A DNA stretch of 40,128 nucleotides from Paenibacillus daejeonensis DSM 15491 (GTDB lineage Bacteria; Bacillota; Bacilli; Paenibacillales; Paenibacillaceae), in the NCBI RefSeq assembly GCF_000378385.1, contig NZ_KB899684.1, positions 1 through 40,128 on the forward strand. The letters are read 5' to 3'. Under the pieces are notes generated by a model. It had not been told where the DNA came from. It was given only the letters and a program-made list of their open reading frames with translations, and did not search any database. Shown here in pieces: positions 9,612 to 18,241 of this stretch. Each line of letters starts with the position of its first letter. The stretch's first letter is position 1. A program made the translations under genes and the position numbers.

Positions 9612-10159
9612 GAAACGTTGAACGCTATCCGGTAGACGGGCCAAACGCGCTCTGGCAGGTGTACCGCACCGTTAGCCCATGGAAGGCCGTCCGCAATTTC
9701 ATCGCTATCCAGATCGCTCGTTATTGTCCGGTGCTGCCGGTTAAGAATTGGATTTATCGCCGGATACTTGGCATGCAGGTAGGACGGCATACCGCGTTTG
9801 CCTTGATGGTGATGGTCGATGTGTTTTTTCCGGAACGAATCCGGGTTGGTGATAACAGTATCATCGGTTACAACACGACAATACTTACCCATGAATATCT
9901 GATTCGGGAGTATCGGCTGGGCGATGTGCAGATTGGTGAACATGTCATGATCGGTGCCAATACGACGATTCTCCCGGGTGTTACTATCGGCGATCATGCC
10001 ATCGTCTCCGCGGGATCGCTGGTGCACAAGGATGTTCCGGCTTACGCCTTTGTGGGAGGGAATCCCATGCAGGTGATTGGTACCAATGAGACCGCGATGG
10101 CCGAGCGGGAGGTTTCCGAGAGTGAAGCCGGTGCGGAAGAGGATCGTCCAGAGCGCTGA
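9608..10159 (+). CDS. yvoF: Left-handed beta-helix acyltransferase, YvoF-like
   Basis: A putative acetyltransferase of the LbetaH (hexapeptide repeat) class. Repeats are visible at [43 protein letters not shown] and the closing AFVGGNP. The substrate is unknown. The first usual start codon in frame is GTG 9659, but the translated sequence before it ([19 protein letters not shown]) looks like genuine protein of this family, and the frame is open back to a stop at 9560. CTG at 9608, overlapping the ppaX stop as CTGA with GCGGGAG just upstream, is therefore the preferred start (183 residues). The C-terminal 25 residues are charged and not conserved in type. Confidence 0.8.
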   Translation: MRNVERYPVDGPNALWQVYRTVSPWKAVRNFIAIQIARYCPVLPVKNWIYRRILGMQVGRHTAFALMVMVDVFFPERIRVGDNSIIGYNTTILTHEYLIREYRLGDVQIGEHVMIGANTTILPGVTIGDHAIVSAGSLVHKDVPAYAFVGGNPMQVIGTNETAMAEREVSESEAGAEEDRPER

Positions 10160-10241
10160 ACGCGGATAAGCGGCGTCGACGGGCTAGAAAATCGATTATA
10201 AGAGTACCTCTTCAAGGCGTGGAGGTCCAAGCAGGCGGTTT

Positions 10242-10258
10242 GCAGGACAATGTCCTGC
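10242..10258. other. Short inverted repeat in the yvoF-hisZ gap
   Basis: GCAGGACA and TGTCCTGC form an almost uninterrupted palindrome, about 80 bases after yvoF. A weak T-run (CTCTTT) comes about 10 bases later, so it may be an imperfect terminator or an operator. The rest of the gap (10160-10409) holds only the hisZ promoter. Confidence 0.4.
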
Positions 10259-10309
10259 CAGGCGGCCTCTTTGGGCTGTGCCAGGCGGGTCTGACAGGGC
10301 GGAATGCGG

Positions 10310-10338
10310 TTGACGGAGCCTGTTATTCATGATAATAT
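10310..10338 (+). promoter_or_regulatory. Sigma-A promoter for the his operon
   Basis: TTGACG (10310-10315) and TAATAT (10333-10338) are separated by exactly 17 bases. They lie 71 bases before the hisZ start. No T-box sequence or leader peptide with His codons is seen between the promoter and hisZ. Confidence 0.7.
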
Positions 10339-10409
10339 TACGTCTAAACTCTTTATTTTGGTAGTATGGTAGCACGTTAACAAACTAAAGCAAATTGAAG
10401 GTGAATAGA

Positions 10410-11600
10410 GTGTCAAAACCTAAAGTGTTCGAGAAACCGATTGGTGCCAAGGATTACCTGCCACACGCCGTTGCCAAGCTGCGGACCGTGGAGCGCCAAG
10501 TATTGGATTGTATGGCTAGTTGGGGCTATGAGCAGATCATTACGCCAACGATGGAATATTACGATACGGTCGGTGTCGCCAGCTCGACGTCCGATCAGAA
10601 GCTGTTCAAGCTGCTCAATAACCGGGGGACGACGCTCGTCCTGCGCTCGGATATGACTGCGCCGATCGCTCGCGTAGTTTCTTCGCTATTGAAGGAAACG
10701 CCGTTTCCACTACGCTTGTCTTATCATTCCAATGTGTTCCGTTCCATTGAAGAAGAGGCCGGTCGTGAGGCAGAGTTCTTCCAGACGGGGGTAGAACTCG
10801 TTGGCGACGCCTCACCGGAAGCTGATGCCGAGATGGTGGCGCTTGCGATCGCTTCGCTGCAGGCAGCGGGTGTGAGCCGGTTCAAAATCGCGATCGGGCA
10901 TGTCGGATTCCTGAATGGCTTGTTCGAAGAGATGCTGAGCGGGCAGCAGGAGGCTCAGGAGCAACTCAAAGCCTGTCTGCTGGGTCGGGACTACGTTGGA
11001 TACCGGGAGCGTCTGACGCAGCTTGAACTGCCTGAGCCGGCCCGCAAAGAGCTGGAGGCGATCCTCCGGCTGCGCGGCGGCAACGAAGTGTGCGAGCAGG
11101 CGCTGCAGCTGAGTGTGAATGAAACGGCACAAGCCTCGATCCGACATCTCTGCAAGATTTGGGAGGTACTCGAGGCGTACGGCGTGCGCGAGCAGGTGCT
11201 GATCGATTTGACCATGATCGGTGATTTCTCCTACTACACGGGCATGACGTTTGAAGGCTATGCCGCTGACCTGGGTTTCCCTGTTGTGAGTGGCGGACGT
11301 TACGACAATCTGTTGCAGCAGTTCGGAAGACCAGCGCCAGCAACCGGGTTTGCTGTGAAAACGACGCGCATCCTGGATTTGGTGGAAGGCGACGTGGATG
11401 CGGTACGTCGGCGCGTCCTGATCGGCTATGACGATGCAAGCCGTGTTGACGCGTTGACGGTCGCACAGGAGCGCCGGCAAGCCGGAGAAGTTGCTGTCAC
11501 GGCCAGAGTTGACGACTGGACGACGTGGCAGCCTGCAGAGAACAATTATGATGAAGTGCTGCGACTGGACAGCCGGACGAAGGGAGGCGCGAGTCAATGA
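10410..11600 (+). CDS. hisZ: ATP phosphoribosyltransferase regulatory subunit HisZ
   Basis: A histidyl-tRNA-synthetase-like protein of 396 residues that binds the short HisG to form the active, histidine-sensitive first enzyme of histidine synthesis. The class II synthetase-like core is seen ([70 protein letters not shown]), but there is no C-terminal anticodon-binding domain, as expected for HisZ rather than HisS. GTG 10410 is chosen because GAAGGTGA lies at 10397-10404; a TTG at 10395 overlaps this site. The end overlaps hisG by four bases (ATGA). Confidence 0.95.
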   Translation: MSKPKVFEKPIGAKDYLPHAVAKLRTVERQVLDCMASWGYEQIITPTMEYYDTVGVASSTSDQKLFKLLNNRGTTLVLRSDMTAPIARVVSSLLKETPFPLRLSYHSNVFRSIEEEAGREAEFFQTGVELVGDASPEADAEMVALAIASLQAAGVSRFKIAIGHVGFLNGLFEEMLSGQQEAQEQLKACLLGRDYVGYRERLTQLELPEPARKELEAILRLRGGNEVCEQALQLSVNETAQASIRHLCKIWEVLEAYGVREQVLIDLTMIGDFSYYTGMTFEGYAADLGFPVVSGGRYDNLLQQFGRPAPATGFAVKTTRILDLVEGDVDAVRRRVLIGYDDASRVDALTVAQERRQAGEVAVTARVDDWTTWQPAENNYDEVLRLDSRTKGGASQ

Positions 11601-12244
11601 AAGAGCAAGAATTGCTGAAGGTTGCTATGCCCAAGGGCCGCATCTACAAGCAGGCCTCCAAGCTGTTCCGGGAAGCGGGACTGCCGATCCCGAGCGATTT
11701 TGACGATACGCGCAAGCTGATTATTGAAATTCCTGAGGTAGGCATGTCCTTCATCATGGCTAAGCCGGTCGATGTCCCGACCTATGTGGAGTACGGTGTG
11801 GCAGACATCGGGATTGTGGGCAAGGATGTGTTGATGGAAGAGAACAAGGATGTCTACGAGCTGCTGGACTTGGGTATCGCCAAATGCCGGATGTCGGTCA
11901 TCGGTCTGCCGGACTGGCAGCCATCGATTCATCCACGGGTTGCTACCAAGTATCCGAATGTAGCCTCGCAGTATTTCCGGGAGCAGGGTCAGCAGGTCGA
12001 AGTAATCAAGCTGAATGGCTCGATCGAGCTGGCACCGCTGATTGGGCTGGCCGACCGTATTGTCGATATGGTAGAAACGGGTCAGACGCTCAAGGAAAAC
12101 GGCTTGGTGGAGATGGAGAGCATCTTCGGCATCACCAGCCGGCTGATTGCGAACCGGGTGAGCTACCGGATGAAAAATGACGCGATTCAGAGCCTCTGCG
12201 ACAGGCTGCAGCGTACGATATCGGAGAAGCAGTTGCAGGCCTAA
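11597..12244 (+). CDS. hisG: ATP phosphoribosyltransferase catalytic subunit, short form
   Basis: A 215-residue HisG of the short type, which lacks the regulatory domain and needs HisZ. It joins PRPP and ATP to form phosphoribosyl-ATP. Typical segments are [12 protein letters not shown] near the N terminus, [12 protein letters not shown] and the PRPP loop region [16 protein letters not shown]. Its start overlaps the hisZ stop codon, which indicates translational coupling of the two subunits. Confidence 0.97.
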   Translation: MKEQELLKVAMPKGRIYKQASKLFREAGLPIPSDFDDTRKLIIEIPEVGMSFIMAKPVDVPTYVEYGVADIGIVGKDVLMEENKDVYELLDLGIAKCRMSVIGLPDWQPSIHPRVATKYPNVASQYFREQGQQVEVIKLNGSIELAPLIGLADRIVDMVETGQTLKENGLVEMESIFGITSRLIANRVSYRMKNDAIQSLCDRLQRTISEKQLQA

Positions 12245-12273
12245 GCAAGGCAAGATAGAAGGGGGAGATGGGC

Positions 12274-13560
12274 ATGCGGATCATGCCAGCAAGCGAGTTC
12301 AATTTGAGCCGTGAGGTCGAATACGGGTCTGCCGAGCAAAACGCATCCGTCGATCAGATCGTGACCGACGTCCGCAACGAGGGCGATGCGGCGCTGCTTC
12401 GCTACACGGAAGAGCATGACCGGATGAAGCTGGAGGCTGCCTCTCTGCGCGTGACCCAGGAGGAGATTCAGGCTGCATATCAAGAGGTCGAAGACGACTT
12501 CCTCGTTGCGATCCGCGCGGCTGCGGACAACATCCGCGCCTTCCATGAGAAGCAGAAGCGCAATACATGGATGGATCTGCAGCCTGATGGTACGCTGCTC
12601 GGACAGATCATCCGGCCGCTGCGACGGGTGGGCGTCTATGTGCCCGGGGGAAAAGCGGCGTATCCCTCCTCCGTGCTGATGAACGTCATCCCGGCACAGG
12701 TGGCAGGCGTACCCGAGATCGTCATGGTGACACCACCGGCAACGGGCGGTGAGCCCGGCATCAACCCGTATATCCTGGTGACGGCTGCAGAGGCAGGCGT
12801 ACAGGAGATCTACCGGGTTGGCGGTGCGCAAGCCGTAGCCGCATTGGCCTACGGGACGGCGAGTATTCCGCCGGTCGATAAAATTACGGGCCCAGGCAAC
12901 ATCTACGTTGCGCTGGCGAAGCGGGCGGTCTTCGGCGTCGTCGATATCGACAGCATTGCCGGACCGAGCGAGATTGCCGTGCTGGCGGACGAGACGGCCG
13001 ATCCGGGCTATGTAGCTGCCGATCTGCTGTCGCAGGCGGAGCATGATGAGATGGCCTCGGCTGTGCTTGTCACCCCTTCGCGCCAACTGGGCGAAGCGGT
13101 GGCCGCCGAGGTCGAGCGTCAACTGGCGACGCTGCCGCGCGAGGCGATTGCGCGTAAGTCGATTGACAGCTACGGCGCGGTATTGCTCGTTGACTCCTTG
13201 GCAGAAGGCGTCCGAGTCATCAACCAGATGGCACCAGAGCATCTGGAGGTCATGACGGCCGATCCGATGCAGCTGCTGGGCAGCATCGAGAATGCCGGGG
13301 CGATTTTCCTCGGTCCGTACAGTTCGGAGCCGGTAGGGGATTATTTTGCAGGACCGAATCACATCCTGCCTACCAATGGCACCGCGCGTTTTTCCTCGCC
13401 GGTTAATGTGGATGACTTCCTGAAGAAGTCCAGTCTGATTCACTACAGCAAGGAAGCACTGATGCAGAACGGTGAAGCCATCATGACGCTGGCCCGCCAC
13501 GAAGGGCTGGAAGGCCATGCCCGCGCCATTGAGCTGCGATTGCGGCAGGAGCGGGGCTGA
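12274..13560 (+). CDS. hisD: Histidinol dehydrogenase
   Basis: A 428-residue zinc enzyme that oxidises histidinol to histidine in two NAD-dependent steps, the last reactions of the pathway. The sequence shows the [13 protein letters not shown] region, the signature [16 protein letters not shown]...[17 protein letters not shown] and NHILPT near the C terminus. ATG 12274 has GGGGGA about eight bases upstream; ATG 12268 is in frame but too close to that site. It is 29 bases after hisG. Confidence 0.97.
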   Translation: MRIMPASEFNLSREVEYGSAEQNASVDQIVTDVRNEGDAALLRYTEEHDRMKLEAASLRVTQEEIQAAYQEVEDDFLVAIRAAADNIRAFHEKQKRNTWMDLQPDGTLLGQIIRPLRRVGVYVPGGKAAYPSSVLMNVIPAQVAGVPEIVMVTPPATGGEPGINPYILVTAAEAGVQEIYRVGGAQAVAALAYGTASIPPVDKITGPGNIYVALAKRAVFGVVDIDSIAGPSEIAVLADETADPGYVAADLLSQAEHDEMASAVLVTPSRQLGEAVAAEVERQLATLPREAIARKSIDSYGAVLLVDSLAEGVRVINQMAPEHLEVMTADPMQLLGSIENAGAIFLGPYSSEPVGDYFAGPNHILPTNGTARFSSPVNVDDFLKKSSLIHYSKEALMQNGEAIMTLARHEGLEGHARAIELRLRQERG

Positions 13561-13604
13561 TAGGCTGAGCGGCAGTATACCTTTTTAAGAAAGCAGGGAT
13601 TCCG

Positions 13605-14204
13605 ATGACCGAGCAGAACGGTCGCGTGGCTGAGGTCGCGCGCAAGACGAATGAAACGGATATTAAACTGTCTTTTAACGTAGACGGCACAGGCATCTCC
13701 AATCTGGAGACCGGCGTGCCGTTCCTGAATCATATGCTGGACCTGTTCACCAAGCATGGCCAATTCGACCTCAAGGTCGATGCGCAGGGCGATATCGATA
13801 TCGACGATCATCACACCGTCGAGGACATCGGCATCTGCCTCGGGCAGACGCTGCGTGAAGCGCTGGGCGACAAGCGTGGCATCAAGCGGTATGCGAGCGT
13901 GTTTGTCCCAATGGATGAAGCACTGGCGCAGGTTATCGTCGACGTGAGCAACCGGCCGCATTTTGAATACCGGGCGGAATACCCTTCGCAGCAGGTCGGC
14001 AGCTTCAGCACGGAACTGGTACACGAATTCCTGTGGAAGCTGGCGCTGGAGTCGCGGATGACGTTGCACGTTATTGTACACTATGGCCACAACACGCACC
14101 ACATGATCGAGGCGATCTTCAAAGCGCTTGGACGCGCGATTGATGAAGCGACCACGATTGATCCTCGCGTACAAGGAGTGCCTTCAACGAAAGGGGTGCT
14201 GTAG
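13605..14204 (+). CDS. hisB: Imidazoleglycerol-phosphate dehydratase
   Basis: A 199-residue monofunctional dehydratase without the histidinol phosphatase domain of the enterobacterial fusion. The two manganese-binding motifs are visible: DDHHTVEDIGI in the first half and HNTHHMIEAIFKALG in the second, with LNHMLDLFTKHG near the N terminus. Histidinol phosphatase activity is supplied instead by hisJ at 17334. hisH starts immediately after its stop codon. Confidence 0.97.
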   Translation: MTEQNGRVAEVARKTNETDIKLSFNVDGTGISNLETGVPFLNHMLDLFTKHGQFDLKVDAQGDIDIDDHHTVEDIGICLGQTLREALGDKRGIKRYASVFVPMDEALAQVIVDVSNRPHFEYRAEYPSQQVGSFSTELVHEFLWKLALESRMTLHVIVHYGHNTHHMIEAIFKALGRAIDEATTIDPRVQGVPSTKGVL

Positions 14205-14828
14205 ATGATCGCGATTATCGACTACGGAATGGGCAATCTGCATAGCGTGAGCAAAGCCGTGGAACGGCTCGGTTACGAAGTGCGGGTCAGCGCGGATCCC
14301 AAGGAGATTCTGGACGCCGAAGGCGCGATTCTGCCGGGCGTGGGTGCCTTCGGCGATGCGATGCAGAACCTGCGCAATACCGGTCTGGATGAAGTCACAC
14401 GCTTCTATGCGGAGTCGGGCAAGCCGCTGCTGGGTATCTGCCTGGGTATGCAGCTGCTCTTCAGCAAGGGTGAGGAGCATGGCGATAATACTGGCCTGGA
14501 CCTGCTGCCCGGCGAGGTGGTTCGGTTCCGGGGCGACTACAAGGTGCCGCATATGGGCTGGAACCGACTGGCGTTTCGCCAGGCGAGTCCGCTGTTCGAG
14601 GGGCTGACGGAAGGGCATGTGTACTTCGTACACTCCTTCCACGCCAAGCCGGCTGAGCCCGCGGATCTGTTGGCTACAACGGACTACTACCAGGATGTCA
14701 CGGCGATTGTTGGCCGGGGCAATGTGTATGGCATGCAGTTCCACCCGGAGAAAAGCGGCGAGCTCGGTATGCAGCTGCTCGACAATTTCTTGGCGCTTAC
14801 GGGTAGCCCGCAGGTTGCGGTGAAGTAG
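14205..14828 (+). CDS. hisH: Imidazole glycerol phosphate synthase glutaminase subunit
   Basis: A 207-residue class I glutamine amidotransferase that feeds ammonia to HisF. The nucleophile is Cys79 in GICLGMQLLF, the oxyanion region is LPGVGAFGDAM, and the catalytic His and Glu are in MQFHPEKSG. It abuts hisB (ATG directly after TAG). In B. subtilis hisA would come next; here 975 bases of repeats follow before hisF. Confidence 0.97.
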   Translation: MIAIIDYGMGNLHSVSKAVERLGYEVRVSADPKEILDAEGAILPGVGAFGDAMQNLRNTGLDEVTRFYAESGKPLLGICLGMQLLFSKGEEHGDNTGLDLLPGEVVRFRGDYKVPHMGWNRLAFRQASPLFEGLTEGHVYFVHSFHAKPAEPADLLATTDYYQDVTAIVGRGNVYGMQFHPEKSGELGMQLLDNFLALTGSPQVAVK

Positions 14829-14849
14829 CTGCCTTTAAGGTAGGGAGAG

Positions 14850-15082
14850 TTGAAAAAGAAAGCCTGCAAGTCACGGATCGATCTTCCGATCGCTGTTGTC
14901 CCCGGATTTCTTTGATTTTTAACCGCTCTAGCGGTTGAAATTCGGGGACAGCGTATGCTTCCGAAGCTAGCTTTTCTGCGAAAAGCTTTCAGGCGAGCGC
15001 TTCGCAGCATATGCTCCCGATGTCGCTTTCTTTCAGAAAGGTGGACCAGATTCGATTCCGTGCCTCTCCTCCACTTTTTCAA
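14850..15082. repeat. MITE-like element of compound hairpins
   Basis: A 233-base stretch bounded by perfect 9-base inverted repeats (TTGAAAAAG at 14850-14858 and CTTTTTCAA at 15074-15082). Inside are three consecutive folds. The first is 14891-14953, a long stem around the palindrome AACCGCTCTAGCGGTT (14921-14936). The second is 14950-15015, an outer stem around the hairpin GCTTTTC-TGC-GAAAAGC (14970-14986). The third is CTTTC-TTTCA-GAAAG (15026-15040). No convincing open frame is present. It may be a non-autonomous mobile element or a structured RNA; similar elements seem common in Paenibacillus, which I state from memory. Confidence 0.6.
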
Positions 15083-15117
15083 AGGCTTACTGAAAAGGCA
15101 GGTTGAATAGTAGGTAG

Positions 15118-15290
15118 AGAGAATCAAAAGCCGAAATAACTGCTAAAAAGCGGTAGGATTAGGGCAATGCTGCACAAAGTGCCGGAATAACTGCCAAATG
15201 GCAGCTGAATAGGCGTGTTGGTGCAGAATGCGCCGAAATAACTGCCAAACGGCATTAGGATGCGCAACCGCATTGAGACCAAGGCGATCT
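15118..15290. repeat. 51-bp tandem repeat, sub-array A (three units)
   Basis: Three units start at 15130, 15181 and 15232, an exact 51-base period. Each holds a conserved GCCGAAATAACTGC-like stretch and a short palindrome: CTGCTAAAAAGCGG, CTGCCAAATGGCAG and TGCCAAACGGCA. The linker after the core (TGAATAGGCGTGTTGGTGCAG in unit 2) resembles the linker of sub-array B. The palindrome centres fall in register with sub-array B to within one base. Confidence 0.8.
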
Positions 15291-15698
15291 TAAGTAACAA
15301 ATGTTACTTGGAATGGCGGTATGGTGCTCAAACGGTGGTTTTAAGTGACAAATGTTACTTGGAATGGCGGTATGGTGCTCGGATGGTGGATTTAAGTGAC
15401 AAATGTTACTTGGAATGGCGGTATGGCGCTTGAACGGTGGTTTTAAGTGACAAATGTTACTTGGAATGGCGGTATGGCGCTTGAACGGTGGTTTTAAGTG
15501 ACAAATGTTACTTGGAATGGCGGTCTGGTGCTCGAATGGTGGATTTAGGTGACAAATGTTACTTGGATTGGTGTTCTGGTGCCCGGATGGTGGATTTAGG
15601 TAACAAAAGTTACTTGGATGGACGGTTTGGTGCTCGGATGGTGGATTTAGGTGACAAATGTTACTTGGATTCGCCGATTGGCTGGTTAGCGCAGTTGG
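15291..15698. repeat. 51-bp tandem repeat, sub-array B (eight units)
   Basis: Eight units start at 15291, 15342, 15393, 15444, 15495, 15546, 15597 and 15648, all exactly 51 bases apart. The core is a palindrome, AAGTAACAAATGTTACTT in unit 1 and AAGTGACAAATGTTACTT in most others. The linker is GGAATGGCGGTATGGTGCT followed by a GAACGGTGG-like end. Because 51 is a multiple of three, open frames arise by chance on both strands; I do not consider them genes. The array lies between hisH and hisF, where hisA normally sits. Confidence 0.95.
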
Positions 15699-15771
15699 CG
15701 TCAGAGTTAGGCCCAAGGGGGTCGCAAGAAGAGGTTTTGCAGCGCAGAGCTTGGGTTTGTGCTTATGAAGT

Positions 15772-15790
15772 GGTTTTGCTACGCAAAACC
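15772..15790 (+). promoter_or_regulatory. Hairpin directly before the hisF ribosome site
   Basis: GGTTTTGC (15772-15779) and GCAAAACC (15783-15790) form a perfect 8-base-pair stem with a TAC loop. The ribosome site GGAGGTGA starts at 15792, one base later. The hairpin could shield the transcript end or tune hisF translation. Confidence 0.5.
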
Positions 15791-15803
15791 TGGAGGTGAA
15801 TCG

Positions 15804-16562
15804 ATGTTAGCGAAACGTATTATTCCCTGCCTGGACGTGAAGGATGGGCGGGTGGTCAAGGGCGTTAATTTTGTGAATCTGCGTGATGCGGGCGATCCGG
15901 TGGAGCTGGCAGCGACGTACGATATCGAAGGGGCAGATGAGCTGGTGTTCCTCGACATCTCGGCCTCCCACGAAGGACGGGCGACGATGGTGGATGTGGT
16001 GCAGCGGACCGCAGGCGAGATTACCATCCCATTCACTGTGGGTGGCGGCATCGGTCACGTGGATGATATGAAGCGGCTGCTGCGCGCAGGTGCGGACAAA
16101 ATCGGCATCAACACCGCTGCAATCCGTAATCCCGCACTGGTGTCCGAGGGTGCTCGCAAGTTCGGCTCGCAATGCATCGTGGTTGCGATCGACGCGAAGT
16201 ATAACAGCGAGTGGGACGAGTGGGAAGTGTACACCCACGGTGGACGCAATGCGACCGGTATCCGGGCACTGACCTGGGCCAAGGAAGTGGAGAAGCTGGG
16301 GGCTGGCGAGATCCTGCTCACGAGCATGGACGCGGACGGCACCAAGGATGGCTTTGACATCCGCTTGACGCAGGCGGTCTCCTCGACGTTGTCGATTCCG
16401 ATTATTGCTTCCGGCGGTGCCGGCAAGATTGAGCATTTTGCCGAGGTGTTCGAGGAAGGACGCGCCGATGCAGGATTGGCGGCGACCATCTTCCATTATA
16501 AGGAGCTTACGATTCGACAGGTCAAGGATGATCTGCTGCAGAAGGGAGTGGAGGTACGATGA
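15804..16562 (+). CDS. hisF: Imidazole glycerol phosphate synthase cyclase subunit
   Basis: A 252-residue (beta/alpha)8 barrel that makes imidazole glycerol phosphate and AICAR from PRFAR and HisH-derived ammonia. The catalytic aspartates are Asp11 ([10 protein letters not shown]) and Asp130 (VVAIDAK), and phosphate loops GGGIGH and ASGGAG are present. These identify it as HisF and not the related HisA. ATG 15804 follows GGAGGTGA; earlier in-frame starts read through repeat-derived sequence. It overlaps hisI by four bases. Confidence 0.97.
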   Translation: MLAKRIIPCLDVKDGRVVKGVNFVNLRDAGDPVELAATYDIEGADELVFLDISASHEGRATMVDVVQRTAGEITIPFTVGGGIGHVDDMKRLLRAGADKIGINTAAIRNPALVSEGARKFGSQCIVVAIDAKYNSEWDEWEVYTHGGRNATGIRALTWAKEVEKLGAGEILLTSMDADGTKDGFDIRLTQAVSSTLSIPIIASGGAGKIEHFAEVFEEGRADAGLAATIFHYKELTIRQVKDDLLQKGVEVR

Positions 16563-17236
16563 GTACCAATCGGGAGGAGCTGCTGGCCCGCATCAGCTGG
16601 AATGCTGATGGACTGGTGCCGGCGATTGTACAGGACGCGGTGAGCAAAGAGGTCCTCATGATGGCCTATATGAATGATGAATCACTTGGGCGCTCTATCG
16701 ACTCTGGCGAAACTTGGTTCTGGAGCCGTTCGCGTGCGGAGCTATGGCATAAGGGCGCCACTTCGGGCCATACCCAGAAAATCCGGTCTATGCATTACGA
16801 TTGTGACGGAGACACGCTGCTGGTTCGGGTGGACCAGAACGGTGCGGCTTGCCATACGGGGCGGTACAGCTGCTTCTTTGGTGAGATTGAAGTGCCTGGA
16901 GCAGCTAACGACCCGCGTGAGGCAGAAGACCGCTTTGCGATGCTCAATCAGTTGGAGACAACGATTGCCCAGCGGTATGCTGAGCGGCCGGCGGGTGCCT
17001 ACACAACGTATCTGTTCGATAAAGGCGTCGACAAGATTCTGAAGAAAGTCGGCGAAGAAGCGACGGAAGTCGTGATTGCCTCGAAGAATCAGGATAACGA
17101 TGAGCTGCGCAGCGAGATGAGCGATCTGTTCTTCCACCTGATGGTGCTGATGCGCGAGCGCGGACTGTCGCTCGATGACGTGATGCGTGAGCTGGGTCAA
17201 CGGCACGGTAAGCCGACGACCAACAAGATGCGCTAG
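16559..17236 (+). CDS. hisI: Phosphoribosyl-AMP cyclohydrolase / phosphoribosyl-ATP pyrophosphohydrolase
   Basis: A 225-residue bifunctional HisIE protein for steps 2 and 3 of histidine synthesis. The cyclohydrolase domain (about 1-115) has the metal-binding YDCDGD and [12 protein letters not shown] motifs. The pyrophosphohydrolase domain (about 120-225) has [15 protein letters not shown] and the helical [13 protein letters not shown]. Its start overlaps the hisF stop codon (ATGA). Confidence 0.97.
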   Translation: MSTNREELLARISWNADGLVPAIVQDAVSKEVLMMAYMNDESLGRSIDSGETWFWSRSRAELWHKGATSGHTQKIRSMHYDCDGDTLLVRVDQNGAACHTGRYSCFFGEIEVPGAANDPREAEDRFAMLNQLETTIAQRYAERPAGAYTTYLFDKGVDKILKKVGEEATEVVIASKNQDNDELRSEMSDLFFHLMVLMRERGLSLDDVMRELGQRHGKPTTNKMR

Positions 17237-17333
17237 CGGGCTAATTCAGGACGCACAGCTTCCGGTGCTCAGCGCTCGAAGGCCTGTTAAGAGCGAAATG
17301 AGGGGAAGGTCGCGAACGAGGAGGGCATCAGCC

Positions 17334-18140
17334 ATGTTGATTGATTATCATACCCATCACGCCCGTTGCGGCCATGCGGTTGGCGAGTTGGAGGACTATG
17401 TGAAGCAAGGCATTGCGATCGGACTCGATCAAATTGGTCTGTCCGATCATATGCCGCTGCTGCACGTTGATCCGGCGACCTACTACCCGGAGATGGCCAT
17501 GCCCATGGCGGAGCTGGATAACTATGTCGAGGAATGCTTTGAGTTAAAGGCCAAATATAGCGGCCAGATTGATGTGCGTATCGGTCTGGAGGGCGACTAT
17601 ATCGAGGGCTGGGAGCGCCAGATCGAGGCTATCGTGAACCGATACCCTTGGGACTATGTGATCGGCTCGGTCCATTTCCTCGGAGAGTGGGATATTACGG
17701 ACTTCCGTCAGACGGCGGGCTGGGAAGGCCGCAATCCGCTGCAGGTCTACGAGCAGTATTATGACGCGATACAAAAAGCAGCAGCAACTGGCTTCTACGA
17801 TTACATCGGACATATCGATGTAGTGAAGCGGTTCGGCTTCAAGCCTTCGGAGGATGTAACCGAGCTGGAGCGGGCTGCGCTGGATACGGTGAAGCGGCAC
17901 GATCTGGCGATTGAGCTCAATGCCTCAGGCCTGCGTACGCCGTGTGAGGAGATGTTTCCATCCCGTCGGATGCTGACCTATGCCCGAGAGATCGGGTTGC
18001 CGCTGACGATTGGATCGGACGCGCATCAACCCGAGCGGCTGGGTCAATACCTGGATCAGGCGCGCGCGCTGCTGAAGGAGCTGGGCTTCACGGAGCTTGC
18101 CACATTTCGGCAGCGCCAGCGTGAGATGATCCGCTTTTGA
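17334..18140 (+). CDS. hisJ: Histidinol-phosphatase, PHP family
   Basis: A 268-residue metal-dependent phosphatase that converts histidinol phosphate to histidinol. PHP motifs are seen: DYHTHHARCGHA at the N terminus, GLSDHMPL, IGSVHFLG, YIGHIDVVKRFG and the C-terminal TIGSDAHQPERLG. GAGGAGGG at 17318-17325 supports ATG 17334; the frame is open further upstream but without a good site. It complements the monofunctional HisB. The prs promoter -35 box overlaps its stop codon. Confidence 0.93.
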   Translation: MLIDYHTHHARCGHAVGELEDYVKQGIAIGLDQIGLSDHMPLLHVDPATYYPEMAMPMAELDNYVEECFELKAKYSGQIDVRIGLEGDYIEGWERQIEAIVNRYPWDYVIGSVHFLGEWDITDFRQTAGWEGRNPLQVYEQYYDAIQKAAATGFYDYIGHIDVVKRFGFKPSEDVTELERAALDTVKRHDLAIELNASGLRTPCEEMFPSRRMLTYAREIGLPLTIGSDAHQPERLGQYLDQARALLKELGFTELATFRQRQREMIRF

Positions 18141-18164
18141 AAATTCGCCGATTGTATGTATAAT
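18137..18164 (+). promoter_or_regulatory. Sigma-A promoter for prs
   Basis: TTGAAA (18137-18142), overlapping the hisJ stop codon, and a perfect TATAAT (18159-18164) are separated by 16 bases. The leader to prs is about 70 bases. This gives prs a promoter separate from the his operon. Confidence 0.75.
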
Positions 18165-18241
18165 AGACAGTGAACAATAGTACGGTCAAGCCATATCAGT
18201 ACTCGTAAGAATAAAATGGTTCAAACGCTCAGGAGGGTATC

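Noticed and set aside
10160-10409. T-box or His leader-peptide attenuator before hisZ
   Set aside because: No T-box sequence, specifier arrangement or run of His codons is found; only a short palindrome and a promoter are visible.
15118-15700. CRISPR array
   Set aside because: The units are nearly identical along their whole length, with no unique spacers, and no cas genes are in the window.
15255-15799. Open frames on both strands through the 51-bp array (minus 15255-15716, plus 15488-15799) giving 17-residue repeat proteins
   Set aside because: A 51-bp period is a multiple of three, so frames stay open by default. They lack ribosome sites, and both strands are open at once.
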